From contig CM070876.1 in NCBI GenBank assembly GCA_036365515.1, positions 101,990,310 through 102,054,309 of the forward strand: a DNA stretch of 64,000 nucleotides. The letters are read 5' to 3'. A program made the translations under genes and the position numbers. Each line of letters starts with the position of its first letter. Position 1 is the stretch's first letter. This DNA is from Torymus aiolomorphi. Its lineage: Eukaryota; Arthropoda; Insecta; Hymenoptera; Torymidae. Shown here piece after piece: positions 11,443 to 22,040 of this stretch. The notes below the pieces were generated by a model. The model worked only from the letters and a program-made list of their open reading frames with translations. It was not told the origin of the DNA and searched no databases.

Positions 11443-12252
11443 CTATTCAACTTTGCACTGCTGGCAAATTTGGCACTGGTTCACGTATCTGGCCACATCT
11501 CGAGACATGTATGGCCAATAATACTTCCGCCTTACTCTCTCTAGAGTTTTCTCGCGGCCCAAGTGCCCAGCAGTTGGAAAGTCATGGCATTCTCTCAGTA
11601 CTTCGCGTCGCTTTTCGAGAGGGACTGCTAACTTCCATGCATCGTCGTCGCCGAGAGATTCGTCTATGACTTCATTAGGGTTGTACTTGTACAGTCTCCC
11701 CCCCACCAGCTTGAACGTGGAGAAGTCTCGCGGCTGCTGTTGAACCGCTTTCACGATCTTGAGGTACCAGTCGTCGTTTGTATCGCGCTCGAGCTCTAAC
11801 GCGGCGACCGCTGGCTCTTCATTCTCGAACATCCGTGAAAGGGCATCTGGGACATTGTTCAACGAGCCCTTTCGATGTTCGACCGTGAAACTGTGGTTCT
11901 GCAGCACCAAAGCCCACCTCGCTAAGCTTCCGGTCGGGTTTTGGAGATCACGGAGCCACTTCAAGCTGCTATGGTCCGTGGTAACCTTGAAGTCGTAGGC
12001 CTCCACATACGGACGGAACTTTTTAATTACCCAGAGAATTGCTAGACATTCTCGTTCCGTCACGCTATAATTCCTCTTGGCTGCGCTCAGAGTTCGACTC
12101 GCCAACTCTAGGACTCTTTCATTGCCGTCAATTATTTGGTATAGCACCACTCCCAGACCTGTATCGCTCGCGACAGTTTGCACCACGAACTGCGCGTTAG
12201 ATACCGGTCTGTGTAGAATCGGTGCAGAAGCTACTAGCGCTTTTAGCTTTTA
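11443..12252 (-). pseudogene. Gypsy RNase H and integrase zinc-binding domain
   Basis: The reading frame is open from about 12250 (residues KLKALVASAPILHRP) through the RNase H fold (LGVVLYQI, SRTLSAAKRNYSVTERE, TTDHSSLKWL) to the integrase H2C2 finger (HDFPTAGHLGREKTLERV then CQICQQC). The first catalytic Asp of RNase H, normally in a TDAS motif, is Val here (QTVASDTG), so the enzyme would be inactive. There is no natural start: the frame is the continuation of a pol whose RT is missing upstream, because of the inversion breakpoint at about 12250. Confidence 0.85.
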
Positions 12253-12450
12253 TGGAGCCCATCCCTGTATATTAGTACCTACAGCCCAGAGATCCCTATG
12301 GCAAGAGACTAAAGAAATAATGGAACCTGGGGTTATAGACTCTAGATCGGGCTCCATAAACGCCCGAGAAAAATATTCTATGGGACCAGGGCTCCATAAA
12401 AGAAAACGGGCTCCATAAATATGCTCATGTGTATAAAAGGGCTCCATAAA
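12250..12450. repeat. Cluster of GGGCTCCATAAA repeats at the gypsy breakpoint
   Basis: GGGCTCCATAAA occurs in direct orientation near 12352, 12390, 12409 and 12439. One inverted copy (TTATGGAGCCCA) sits at 12250-12261, exactly where the gypsy reading frame stops. Spacing is irregular (19-38 bp). Function unknown. Confidence 0.7.
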
Positions 12451-12464
12451 TCTGTTAAATCAAA

Positions 12465-12466
12465 TG

Positions 12467-12508
<42 letters not shown>
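12465..12508. repeat. (TA)n microsatellite
   Basis: About 44 bases of TA. Confidence 0.9.
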
Positions 12509-12512
<4 letters not shown>

Positions 12513-12519
12513 CATCTGG

Positions 12520-12640
12520 GACGCATTTTGAGGATTACATACGTCATATATACCGAATTTTGAGGATTTTGTAGGTATTTTGAGGAGTCTCCTCAAAAGT
12601 CCAAAGCACTCGAGAGGCATTTTGAGGATTTTTCAGCGGT
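12520..12640. repeat. Cluster of TTTTGAGGATT motifs
   Basis: CATTTTGAGGATT-like motifs occur near 12525, 12559, 12579 and 12620, with complements (CCTCAAAA) near 12592 and 12833. It may be a degenerate short tandem repeat. Confidence 0.4.
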
Positions 12641-12851
12641 TTCCACAATAGTGTGTTAATACATCGATTTCGGAAGTTCCGTGATATTTTTCCGTAAAAG
12701 CGGGCGCCGCAGGCGTCGTGGTGTTAGTCAATAACCTTAGGGTCATTATTTCTTTAGTCACGCGCTTGTTTATTGGTTGTTTATAACAATGTTTATATTT
12801 GTGTCGCCACTATTGTACAAATTCTTTATGAAATCCTCAAAATACCGTACA

Positions 12852-12855
12852 AATA

Positions 12856-12938
<83 letters not shown>
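12852..12938. repeat. (TA)n microsatellite
   Basis: About 85 bases of TA dinucleotide. The ORF across it is an artefact. Confidence 0.95.
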
Positions 12939-12941
<3 letters not shown>

Positions 12942-13230
12942 TTTTCACATATATTTATTTTAAAATTACAAGTGCGAATAGTTGAGCGTAATTAATTATA
13001 AATAGTAATTAACTACAAAAATAGCTTTTGTGTTTTTAGAACCGCATACGGGAAACCCTCGTGCGTTTTCGAGGTTAAGCGCAACCGCCGTAGCTCTTAG
13101 AAAATAACCCGGGTTCGCGTTGAAAAAGCTAGCTCACGGGTTGAATAGGCAAACTCTCTCTGCCATCAATACAGATACTACTCGCGCTAGTAAAATAAGT
13201 TCGTGGGGAAGCGCACAGCCAATTAACAGC

Positions 13231-15351
13231 ATGGCCCGATCATCGCAATTTGCGGAATCTGCGATACTCAATTGGGCCTATACTCAGCCCGAAGAGGAAA
13301 TAAACGAGGGCATGCAAGCCCTTGGTCTACAGCAGTCAGATCTGCAGTCAGTAAATATACTGACAGCGATCAAGTGGCTTATGGGCAATTATAGTGCCGC
13401 CGATTTCGTGCCAGAGCCGGAGCTGTCGGAGCAGCAAGCGTTTGCTAAACGCGAGCAGTCCCGAAGGACGTTCATCGACTTAACGTTGATGAACAAATCT
13501 GGGTCGACTATTGTGGATCCCAATACTGACCCAGACCACCCGCACCCGTTCATAACGCTCCTTGATGACCCGATAGTGATGCAGAAACTCTTGGAGTCTC
13601 AGAGGATGAACGCTCCACATCAAGAACATAATGCAGTGGTGGAGCCAGCGGAAGAGGCAAACGGCCAGGTGGGTTCCGGGACAGAGATATTGAGCTCTGC
13701 GCAACCCACCGGGTCATCTCCAGCCGAAGCCGAGGGACAGCTTCAACAGCAACAGCAACAACAGCAACAACTGCAGCAGCAGCAGCAACTGCAGCAGCAG
13801 CAAATGCAGGAGGAGCAAAGGCAGCAACAGCAGATGGAGCAGCAGCGACGGTAGCAACAGCAGGAGCAGCAGGAGCAGCAGCAGCGGCAGCAAGTACTCC
13901 TGGAAGAGCAGCGCAGGCAACGACAATACCAGCGCAACTACGAAGAAGAGTCGTTGTTAGCACGAAATGGGCAGCCAGGGTTCTGGCAGCAATCGCGAAA
14001 TCCACCATAGCCGCAAAACTTGGTGTGGCCGCGAAAACGTGAGTCGCGAACCGCTGGAACAGCAGTCGGAAACAATATATTATCGGAGCAGCTACTGGCG
14101 GTGATCAAAACACTCGTCGAAGAGGTTGAGGAGCTTAAAGAGAATGTACGAATACTTCAAGGAGCTCGACATCCAACCTCAAGTACGCAGTTGGAGGGAG
14201 TTCAACCCCCAAGCACGGACCGTAGACGAGGATCACCGCATGTGAACTTCGAAGACACGTTCACGTATGCGGAGTTTAACAGTAGCAGCCCGAGTCTCCA
14301 GTCCCCAACAGAGGCCGGGAGGAATAATACCAGAAATTCTTCCCAGCGCCAAACTAGGAATGGTGCGATCCAGGTCCCGTCTGAGAGGCATACGTATTTG
14401 CCTCAGCAGACGAACCGTGATGTGGGACAGATAGTCCAAAAATGGTACATCAGGTTCTCAGGGTCCTCAAAGTAGCAGAGCGTCGAGTTATTCCTCACAA
14501 GAATAGAGGAATGCAGAACTCTAGCTAACTGGGGTAGCAGACACCTGGGACCGGAGTAACCGCCACACATGGCGATCGTGGCCAGATTTCATAGAGGCCA
14601 TAACGCACATATATGGCGGGGACGGGGGACATCAGCAGCACGTCATGGCGGAGATAAACGCGAGGACTCAAGGCAGAAAAGAACTTACGCGTGATTACGT
14701 AGTAAATCAACAAGCCATGATCCTAAAGTTGGTTCCGGTGCCTAGCATCGCTCAACAGTTAGACATGTTGCACCGGAACATGCGGCCAGAACTGCAAAAG
14801 ATGGTAATGCGAAATCAAATTACGGATTACCGAGGGCTCCTGGACCTGGCCCGGGAAGCCGAATTAGCGCTCACGGCTGATAAGGTGTATCACTCGCGAC
14901 CACCGCCCGAGCGCACGTACATGCCAGAATTTGCCTTCGTGCCGACTGAGCCGCCCACGGATTAGTGGAAAAAGCAGAATCCAAGCGTGGCGGCGATGGG
15001 GCACCAACAGCACGAGCCTCGAGAGAGCCTCGAGGCTATGTTCGTCGGATCATGGCCGAATGCTTATCAACATTGACAAAGAAAGGGACCGACGAGAACA
15101 AGGGGCAAAAGCCTAGCCCGCCGCCAACCAGAAAACCTAAGAAGAAGGGTAACTGGGAAAATAGGCGGCGGGAGGGCGGGCAAATTGCAAACCAGCCTAG
15201 TCGGGGTAGTGGCTCGACCCACCAGGCTAGGCCGCAAAGCCCAAGAAATAACGAACCTCCACAAAGGCCAGAGTACCGAAGAGAACCCGGATATGAGCAG
15301 AAGGGAGGCAACAAGCCCAATGCTGCCGGAAACCAACAGGGAAACGGCTAG
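13231..15351 (+). pseudogene. Gypsy gag polyprotein, broken
   Basis: The likely start is the ATG at 13231 (MARSSQFAESAILNWAY). A Gln-rich stretch at about 13741-13930 follows, then a coiled-coil-like segment (LLAVIKTLVEEVEELKENV) and the capsid region (IRFSGSSK at about 14445; INARTQGRKELTRDYVV and LDMLHRNMRPELQKM at 14650-14815). In-frame stops at 13852-13854, 14008-14010 and 14473-14475, and a frame change between about 14570 and 14645, break it. The basic, Pro-rich C-terminus (14965-15351) shows no clear CCHC knuckle. Gag would form the cytoplasmic particle. The first two stops look like CAG-to-TAG changes. Confidence 0.8.
13741..13932 (+). repeat. CAG/CAA trinucleotide-rich tract in gag
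   Basis: An imperfect (CAG/CAA)n run coding for Gln. Reverse-strand ORFs reading Leu or Ala runs here are shadows. Confidence 0.85.
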
Positions 15352-15431
15352 GGGGGCAGGTAAATACGACCACATACCCGCCCCCAGCTCTCTCGCCAGA
15401 GACCGAGGGTAACTCGGTCCAATCGTCTGGA

Positions 15432-16849
15432 GTGGAGAGCGAAGAAGTGCCCGTGATTCAACCGAATGAAGTCAACCAAGAAACTTGCTCGCGATGGTGT
15501 CTTCAATTAGGTGTAGCCGGTTACAGGCTACGAGCACTCTTCGATACAGGAGCCTCATGGAATGGGATGAATTCTATCGGCATACAGCTCGCTACGGCTT
15601 GCGGAAAAGAGCTAATCCCAGCCAGCGGCCTAACGACACGGGTGGCAAACGGGCAAGCATAGCAGTGGTTGGCTATGTGTATCTGCGCATGGTTGTGGCT
15701 GGGGTGTGCAAAGAAGTGCACGTCTCAATAATGCCAGATCTAGATACGGAGTGCTACTTGGGCGTAAACTTCATTAAGAAGTTTAGCGCTGTCTTAGACC
15801 CCACAGATAACACGCTGCATCTCAAGGATGACAATGCAAGCGTAAAGTTACAAGTAGCCGCCATAACCGCAAACAACACCGTGTCTGTATCAGCTATAGG
15901 GTTGGCGGACCCAACAGAAGAACAGCGCAAAGAGGTAGAAGCTTTAGTAGCTCAGCTGATGGGTAGCAGCCTGGCAAAACTAGGGTGTACTTCGTGGATC
16001 GAGCATGCAACAGAAATCGGATCTACAAGACCCATTAAACAGAAGTACTATCCTGTATCTCAGAAACTCGAGGAAGAGATGCACAAACAGGTGGAGGAAA
16101 TGCTGGTCGCGGGAATAATAGAGCCCTCGACAAGTGGCTGGTCAAGTCCAGTGGTAATGGTACGCAAGTCAAACGGGAAGTTCCGTTTCTGCGTGGACTT
16201 CAGAAAAGTGAACGCAGCGTCAAGGCCAGACGCGTACCCCTTACCATACATGGAAAGTATCTTGCGCAAACTCCAGAAAGCGCGAAATATCCCCACGTTG
16301 GATTTAAGTAGAGCGTACCACCAGATACCACTTAGTCCGGAGTCCAAAGAGACTACGGCCTTCACCGTGCCAGGCAAAGGCCTTTTCCAATTTGCGAGAA
16401 TGCCCTACGGTCTTTCGTATGCCGGAGCGTCCTTCCAGAGGCTGATTGACAAAGTCATCGGCCTTGAACTCGAACCTTTTGCTTACTCGTTTCTCGACGA
16501 TATAATAATAGCTACAGAGACATTCTAGGAGCATAAAGAGGTTCTAAAAAGAGTTCTGGGCAGGATACATGACGCGGGGCTCACAATAAATCGCGAGAAG
16601 AGCGTCTTCTGTCGCGAGGAGGTCCAATATCTCGGGGTCATAGCAAATAGAGATGGTTTTAAGCCAGACCCCGAGAAAATAAATCCCATTATGGAGTATC
16701 CGGTACCGAAAAACCTCCGTGAGCTGAGACGCTTCTTAGGAATGGCCTCGTGGTATAGAAAGTTTTTATCGAACTTCGCCACAATTGCTGAACCACTGAC
16801 CGAATTAACGAAAAAGGATCGGAAATATGAGTGGTCAACGGCACAATGG
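15432..16849 (+). pseudogene. Gypsy protease and reverse transcriptase, broken
   Basis: The aspartic protease motif LFDTGASWNGM lies at about 15537-15570. After a frame change near 15650 the frame continues as RT: GIIEPSTSGWSSPVVMVRK, FRFCVDFRKVN, LDLSRAYHQIPL, FARMPYGLSYAGASF, and the catalytic FLDDIII (about 16489-16509). A TAG at 16526-16528 interrupts it, after which RT thumb and connection sequence continues (LTINREKSVFCREEVQYLG, LRRFLGMASWYRKFL) to 16849. Catalytic residues are intact, but two frame breaks make it non-functional. RNase H and integrase are absent on this strand; they lie inverted to the left. Confidence 0.88.
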
Positions 16850-16854
16850 GGGGA

Positions 16855-16858
<4 letters not shown>

Positions 16859-16886
<28 letters not shown>
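16859..16886. repeat. (TA)n at the right edge of the gypsy half
   Basis: A short TA run that starts immediately after the last gypsy codons. It may mark the rearrangement breakpoint. Confidence 0.85.
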
Positions 16887-16889
<3 letters not shown>

Positions 16890-17260
16890 CAAAACGGACA
16901 ATATCACCACAAAACAGAAAAAATAAATATAATTTTCACCTAAAAAAATAAAAAAACAATTTTAAAGTTCGAGGGGATTTTTGCCCTCGAGTTTTTACTC
17001 GGGTGCACAGTCAACTTTTTGTTCCGAGGTGCCTGCTGACTTTCTCTCGATTTTCTACTAACAGCACGAGAAAAGAAAAAAAATTTTATTTTTCGTCCAC
17101 TAAAAAATAATTCGTATCGAAAATACGAGAGGAGAAAAAAAAAATTTTTCGAGTCGAGAAAAAAATTAATTAAAAAAAATTAATTATCGCTTAAAAAAAA
17201 AATTAATTGTTATTAAAAAAATTTTAATTGTTAAAAACAATTACCTAACGCACAAAAATT
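16887..17260. other. AT-rich DNA with A/T homopolymers
   Basis: Runs of A with TTAATT motifs. No ORF. Confidence 0.5.
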
Positions 17261-17765
17261 TCGCGATCAAGATCTCTCCTCGTCGGCACTCTAGGTCGAG
17301 GGTTATTGGCTATTGCTCGCCTAACCTCTCGACCGCACTCTCACAATAGCACGGCTGTGTCACGCACACGCACACACGCGCCTACGAGCTGCGACACGAA
17401 GAGCCTTTCTTTGCAGCTTAGGCTCAGCTACGCTGCTGAGCTTCTTCGCGCCAAGCTTCGCCGCGAATCACGTACGCGCCGCGGGTCCTTCTCCACCCCC
17501 AAAACGTTGGGCTCCAGTTGTAGGGCGCGAGTGTAGTGGAAGCGCCGCACATAGTATATGCGCACGCAAGAGAGACAGAGAGGGAGCGATCCCGAGCCGC
17601 GTGAGCCACAGAGACAGCGAGCGAGCAGCCGGCAGCCAGCCCACCTGCCGACCCAATACAGCGAGTAAGAGAGAGAGAGAGAGAGAGAAAGAGAGCGCAA
17701 CTGCTGTGCGAGCGACAGAGTGCGAGAGAGAGCCGAGTGCACCGGCTGCTCCTTCCTAACGTAAG
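17261..17765 (+). promoter_or_regulatory. CpG-rich, GA-rich promoter-like segment with splice donor
   Basis: A sharp rise in G+C and CpG, a (GA)n tract at about 17667-17691 (GAGA-factor-type sites) and a consensus splice donor (AAC then GTAAGT, about 17759-17766) together resemble an insect promoter with an untranslated first exon. It includes the 56-bp block (17527-17582) shared with the foldback spacer at 8631-8686. ORFs here are short, on both strands and without domains. It might instead be the leader of an unrecognised LTR element. Confidence 0.35.
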
Positions 17766-18412
17766 TTTTCTGCTCTCCTCTCGCGGGTTTATTGTAAAGG
17801 CTCGCACGGAAATCGCCCCGTGCAAGCTTTCTGTGCCGTGTACGTGCGGGTGTGTGTCAGCCCGCCGTACTTTAACACCGCGCGCCAGAATAGCAGCTCG
17901 CCGCGCGCCGTATCGTTCGCGCGTTTGAATATTAACGGTCGCGCGCGAACTAACTCATAATTGTTTTAATAAGCACGTGCGTTGTGCATGTAATCGTTAT
18001 TGATTTTAATATACTATGATATCTAGTTACTCGTCGCGTTGTTCATTACAACCTGTCCTTCACCCGGATACCGCCGCCTCCGCGGGAAAAGGACCCCGCT
18101 GGTCGTTTTCATATCTGAGTATAGCGGCCGCGCGCTTTACTCTTCGAGCGCGCGCTTTTCACTCAGCGATCCAATTAGTTGGAAAGCGAAGTTCGTGAGC
18201 GATCTTCGCGTTGTTTTCGGGACTACAGGAGCAGATCCCCGGGCAAGTCATTTTAGTCTGACACCCGCGGAACCGTGTTCTAAGGCATCGCTGGCCTGTA
18301 GCTTGTTGGGATTTTCCTCCACTAGCCATCTCGTTACAATTTATATTTGCAATAGCGAAAACCCGCTGAAAAAAATTTCTTCCGTTACTTTAAGAAGCCT
18401 CTTTCATACTAT
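17766..18412. other. Mixed-composition DNA, no gene recognised
   Basis: A possible intron or element interior following the donor at 17759. A 134-residue open frame (18039-18443) shows no domain. Confidence 0.4.
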
Positions 18413-19115
18413 TGTTACGTCCGGAGACCTATTCGCATTTTAAAGAAAAAGCATAATTAGTATCAGATATTTTCTGACACATAAAAGCGAGAATGCAACT
18501 TAATACTACGCAGCGTTCTGCTTATGCGACCTTGTGACGTATAGAGTCACCCACTCAGGAAGACAACGGATGCAGTTTTTAACATACGGTCGAGCTAGAA
18601 TCCAAGCCACCGAACTCCGCGGCAGTCGAAAGGCCACACTTTGCAATGCTCAGCATTTCGCAAGTACGACGACCCAGAAAACTTGTAATACGTAAGTTGT
18701 CAAAAGATGAATTCGATACGTCACCGGGCTCATCTTTAGCCTAATTATTTTGTATTATAAAAGAAGTAATGTGTGTCACGCGAATCAGTCACAGCGTACA
18801 AGAAACCTGGTGAACTCCGTGTACCTCTACGACATCGAGAAGTTGAAACCGTAAGCCTTACACATCTAGTAAGCAGATTTTATAAGTTATTGAAATTGTA
18901 ATCGTAAGCCTTACTCGTCTAGTAAGCAGGTCGTATAAGTTATTTATAGTAAATTTATAAAAGCAAGTGTTATAGAAAAGAATTGTAATTGAAATTACAA
19001 CACATCGATCTACCAGAAGCCAGCAGATTGTATTGGTAATAAATTATTGTATTTTATATAATAAACCTACATAAAACCAATTACTACTTATTTCCACTTA
19101 TTTCCGGATTTAACA
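18413..19115 (+). mobile_element. 5' LTR of a pol-less LTR element
   Basis: It begins TGTTACGTCCGG and ends ATTTAACA, giving TG...CA termini and about 703 bp. It contains a TATA-like TATAAAAG near 18757, a repeated AAGCCTTAC...TAGTAAGCAG motif (near 18850 and 18905) and AATAAA-type polyadenylation signals near 19038 and 19062. One base after its end lies a primer-binding-site-like sequence. The candidate 3' LTR at 24775 shares only the first eleven bases, so the pairing is uncertain. Confidence 0.65.
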
Positions 19116-19116
19116 G

Positions 19117-19137
19117 TGGTTCCGGTACGAATCGAAC
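19117..19137 (+). promoter_or_regulatory. Primer-binding site (tRNA-complementary)
   Basis: It begins TGGTTCCGGTACGAATCGAA. Its reverse complement ends in CCA and contains a T-loop-like GGTTCGATTC-type sequence (GTTCGATTC...GGAACCA), as expected for the 3' end of a tRNA. Only one base separates it from the LTR end. Confidence 0.6.
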
Positions 19138-20354
19138 GTAAGTTCACTAGATTTATACGAAAAAATAAGACTGGAATGAGAGGAAACGAGTAGTATTTGA
19201 AAATTACTAAAAATATCACTACTAACTGCTTCCGAGCTTCTCGTTTTGCAGTAAGAAGTTGAGAGGATCATTGTAGCATGATCGTTTAAACTTCTGAAGA
19301 TGAACGTGTACGGCTCGTCCAGATTACTAACATATTAACAGATAAATAAAAAAAAAAGGGAAAATAGACGATGTTATAGAAATAGGGAAAGAAGAAAGGA
19401 TAACCCAAATACAAATAACGTAAACGAATATAAAAAAAAAAAAAAGATTTCACATAAAGATAAAATCAAAATAAATCAAAATATATAAGTAAATAGCATC
19501 ACGCAAATATATTTAACAAACAAGAAATTTAAAGTGAAAAATTCATATAGGGAAACATTAAGAAACAAATAATTAAATAATATCAGTAAAAACAAATAAC
19601 TAAAATATTAGTGAAAAAAAAATAAACAAATGAATAAATAAATAAAAAGAAATTGAAATAAATAAAACAAATCCAACACGAAGGAGAAAAATGAAATAAT
19701 AATACAAAATAATGATCATTGAATGGATAAATATTATACATAAACAAGAAATAAGAATATCAGAAATCAAATTACACGAAAAACATTAAGAATAGAGATA
19801 TAAAATTGGCAAATAAATAAATAAATTGCCAAATAAATAATACACAAAAAAATATATAGTTGAACTAATAATAAAAGATATTTAAAAATAAATATTAAGT
19901 ATACTGATACATAAATAAAAAGAATAAAGAACAAAACATAAGAAATGAATGAAGAGAAATAAATAAAGGGAAATAAATAATAGAGAATTTACACAATACA
20001 AAATAGAAAACATATGAGAGATATAATCAGTGTATAAAATAATCAAGTCATTTTTTATCAAAATAAGGAAATCAAAATAATAATAAAAAATAACTAAACA
20101 AACGAAAAGTATTACAATAAAAGTAAGAATATTATAATGAAGAATCATACCAAAAAAAAATTACAATAAAATATTACATTGCAAAAGGGAATATAATAAA
20201 ATAAGAAAATGAAAAATATTTAAATATTATAATATAAAAAATAAACAATACTCAAACGAGAAAATGAAAGTAAGACAATAATAAACAAAATAAAAGATAA
20301 ATTCAAAAATAAACTACAATAATAATTACGAACATTTAATAAAATGAAAAAACC
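19138..20354 (+). other. AT-rich leader of the zinc-knuckle element
   Basis: Very A-rich on the plus strand, with no open frame. It lies between the primer-binding site and the ten-knuckle ORF. No capsid-like domain is encoded. Confidence 0.5.
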
Positions 20355-21674
20355 ATGATGAATAATCAAGCTAATACATTTTATAATTTTAAACAACAAA
20401 ACCATTATTATACTAAAGTATTTCATTGTCAAATTTGCCGAGATCAATATCACGAAGCATTGTTTTGCTCTAATGCAGTTTGTGTTTATTGTAAAAGTAA
20501 AGATCATATATCTTATTTTTGCAAGAATGCTAAAAATAAAATAGAACTTTTTTGTAAACTCTGTAATCACAGAGGACATTCTGTAGAGAAGTGTACATTT
20601 AACCAAACAAATGAAGATTATTGCCAATACTGTCAAATGATAGGACATGCAGCTACTCAATGCCCTGTTATAAAGAAATATGAACTTGATTGTGAGTATT
20701 GCGGAAGCACGGGTCACTCAACTAAAGACTGTCTGTCAGCAGTATGTATGAAATGCAATAAACTCGGGCACTGGATAAAATACTGCCCTATAAACGAAAA
20801 AATAATGTGGTGCGCGTTATGTAAGGAAGAAGACCACGATTCATCAGATTGCAAGCGTGCGATTTTAAGAAATAGAATAATTTGTCAAATTTGCAACAGA
20901 ATCGGACATACAGCAAAGTATTGCCCAGAAAGAAATGCTCATTCTCAAAATAGCACAAACTACAGAATTTTAGAAAATAAAGAAATTCATCAATTACCAA
21001 ATACTACAAGAAATTATAACCGATTCATTAAAAAAACTCAAGAACAAAATTACAAGCCAAGAAACACGATTTTTAATAATCAACAACCCAATACAGTAAA
21101 TAGGAAAAGAATTCAATGTGATTATTGCAAAAGAATTGGACATGACATCGACAACTGCAGAAAACTTAAAAATCTTATGATGCAATATAATGCAATGGGA
21201 AATCATTGTGATCTTTGTAAAAATCCAGATCATACTACTGAAGAATGTGAGGAAATCAAACAATATCCAAGTATTAATACTGATGAATCATACCATAATG
21301 TTACGAAAGAAACAATTAACGAATCAAAAATTCAGAAAAACAAAGTTAATACAACGAATATTGAAAGGTATAATGGTAATGAACTAATTACAGAAAATAA
21401 AGTAAATAAAATTAAACAGGAAACTAATATCATAGAGGAATCTACAATAATTAATGATGATAAAGAAATCAATTTAATTATCGTACCTTTTATAAAAATA
21501 CATGAAATCACTGATGAACCAAAAGATAATAATATGATTATAAAAAATCATGGAAATACTAATGAAATTAATTTTATAGACTTTAACGAAATTTTCAAAA
21601 ATAATCATGAAATTGAAGAAATTATGGAAACAAATTTAATTGATTCTATTGAATCTACTGTAAAAAAATTATGA
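20355..21674 (+). CDS. Ten-zinc-knuckle (CCHC) protein of an LTR element
   Basis: The 439-residue frame contains ten CX2CX4HX4C knuckles in its first ~310 residues. Examples are CQICRDQYHEALFC, CKLCNHRGHSVEKC, CMKCNKLGHWIKYC, CQICNRIGHTAKYC and, after a linker, CDYCKRIGHDIDNC and CDLCKNPDHTTEEC. CCHC knuckles bind single-stranded nucleic acid in retroelement nucleocapsids and in CNBP-type proteins (usually seven). The C-terminal part is acidic, Asn-rich and low complexity. No capsid, protease or RT was seen. The frame ends at a TGA just after an A7 run (21662-21668), beyond which another frame continues the same style of sequence, so the true protein was probably longer. AT-rich codon use contrasts with the GC-rich gypsy nearby. 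Confidence 0.8.
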   Translation: MMNNQANTFYNFKQQNHYYTKVFHCQICRDQYHEALFCSNAVCVYCKSKDHISYFCKNAKNKIELFCKLCNHRGHSVEKCTFNQTNEDYCQYCQMIGHAATQCPVIKKYELDCEYCGSTGHSTKDCLSAVCMKCNKLGHWIKYCPINEKIMWCALCKEEDHDSSDCKRAILRNRIICQICNRIGHTAKYCPERNAHSQNSTNYRILENKEIHQLPNTTRNYNRFIKKTQEQNYKPRNTIFNNQQPNTVNRKRIQCDYCKRIGHDIDNCRKLKNLMMQYNAMGNHCDLCKNPDHTTEECEEIKQYPSINTDESYHNVTKETINESKIQKNKVNTTNIERYNGNELITENKVNKIKQETNIIEESTIINDDKEINLIIVPFIKIHEITDEPKDNNMIIKNHGNTNEINFIDFNEIFKNNHEIEEIMETNLIDSIESTVKKL

Positions 21675-22040
21675 GACTAATGAAGAAATGAATTTCAACG
21701 AATCTAATTTAAAAACCCATGAGGATTGTGATGAAATTAATGTAATTCATTTTAATGAATCCAATATAAATAACCAAAAGAATGAAATTTCGAATGAAAA
21801 TAATAAAGAAGGTAATAATTCGTTGGAAACAGTAACTTTTTATGATGATCTTAAAGTCATTTTAGACATAACTTTTGCTTTAGCTGAACCATTTTTCGAA
21901 GATGATCAAATGGAAACTAAATTCCAACAAAACTCGCTTGAAAATTCGTTAAAAGAGAATATAGCATCAATACATTCAGAAGAGTCTTTATTAAATGATA
22001 CAAAAAATCTAAAGAACTTATTAAATAATAGTAAAGTAGT

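Larger units (their letters stand above)
9000..12253 (-). mobile_element. Ty3/gypsy retrotransposon, 3' half (RNase H, integrase, ORF3)
   Basis: On the minus strand the order is RNase H, integrase zinc finger, integrase core, integrase C-terminus and then a third ORF, as in Ty3/gypsy pol. The coding sequence begins abruptly at about 12250, at the linker just before RNase H. The missing upstream part (gag, protease, RT) lies on the other strand at 13.1-16.86 kb and ends at the corresponding point. The GC-rich composition differs from the flanks. An LTR was not identified at the left end. Confidence 0.85.
13020..16856 (+). mobile_element. Ty3/gypsy retrotransposon, 5' half (gag, protease, RT)
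   Basis: Plus-strand sequence encodes gag with a glutamine-rich region, protease and reverse transcriptase. It ends at about 16849, after the conserved linker residues YEWSTAQW, where a (TA)n tract begins. The next residues expected in a gypsy pol are those that open the minus-strand half at 12250. Undoing an inversion of about 12251-16856 would place the two halves in continuity. The 5' LTR was not recognised; 12.5-13.1 kb would have to contain it. Confidence 0.85.

Noticed and set aside
13550..14008. Minus-strand Ala-, Leu- and Cys-rich ORFs opposite gag
   Set aside because: Shadows of the CAG/CAA tract on the coding strand.
21662..21668. Programmed frameshifting at A7 runs
   Set aside because: The direction of shift differs between the A7 sites (+1 at two, -1 at one), which does not fit one programmed mechanism. 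Indels are simpler.
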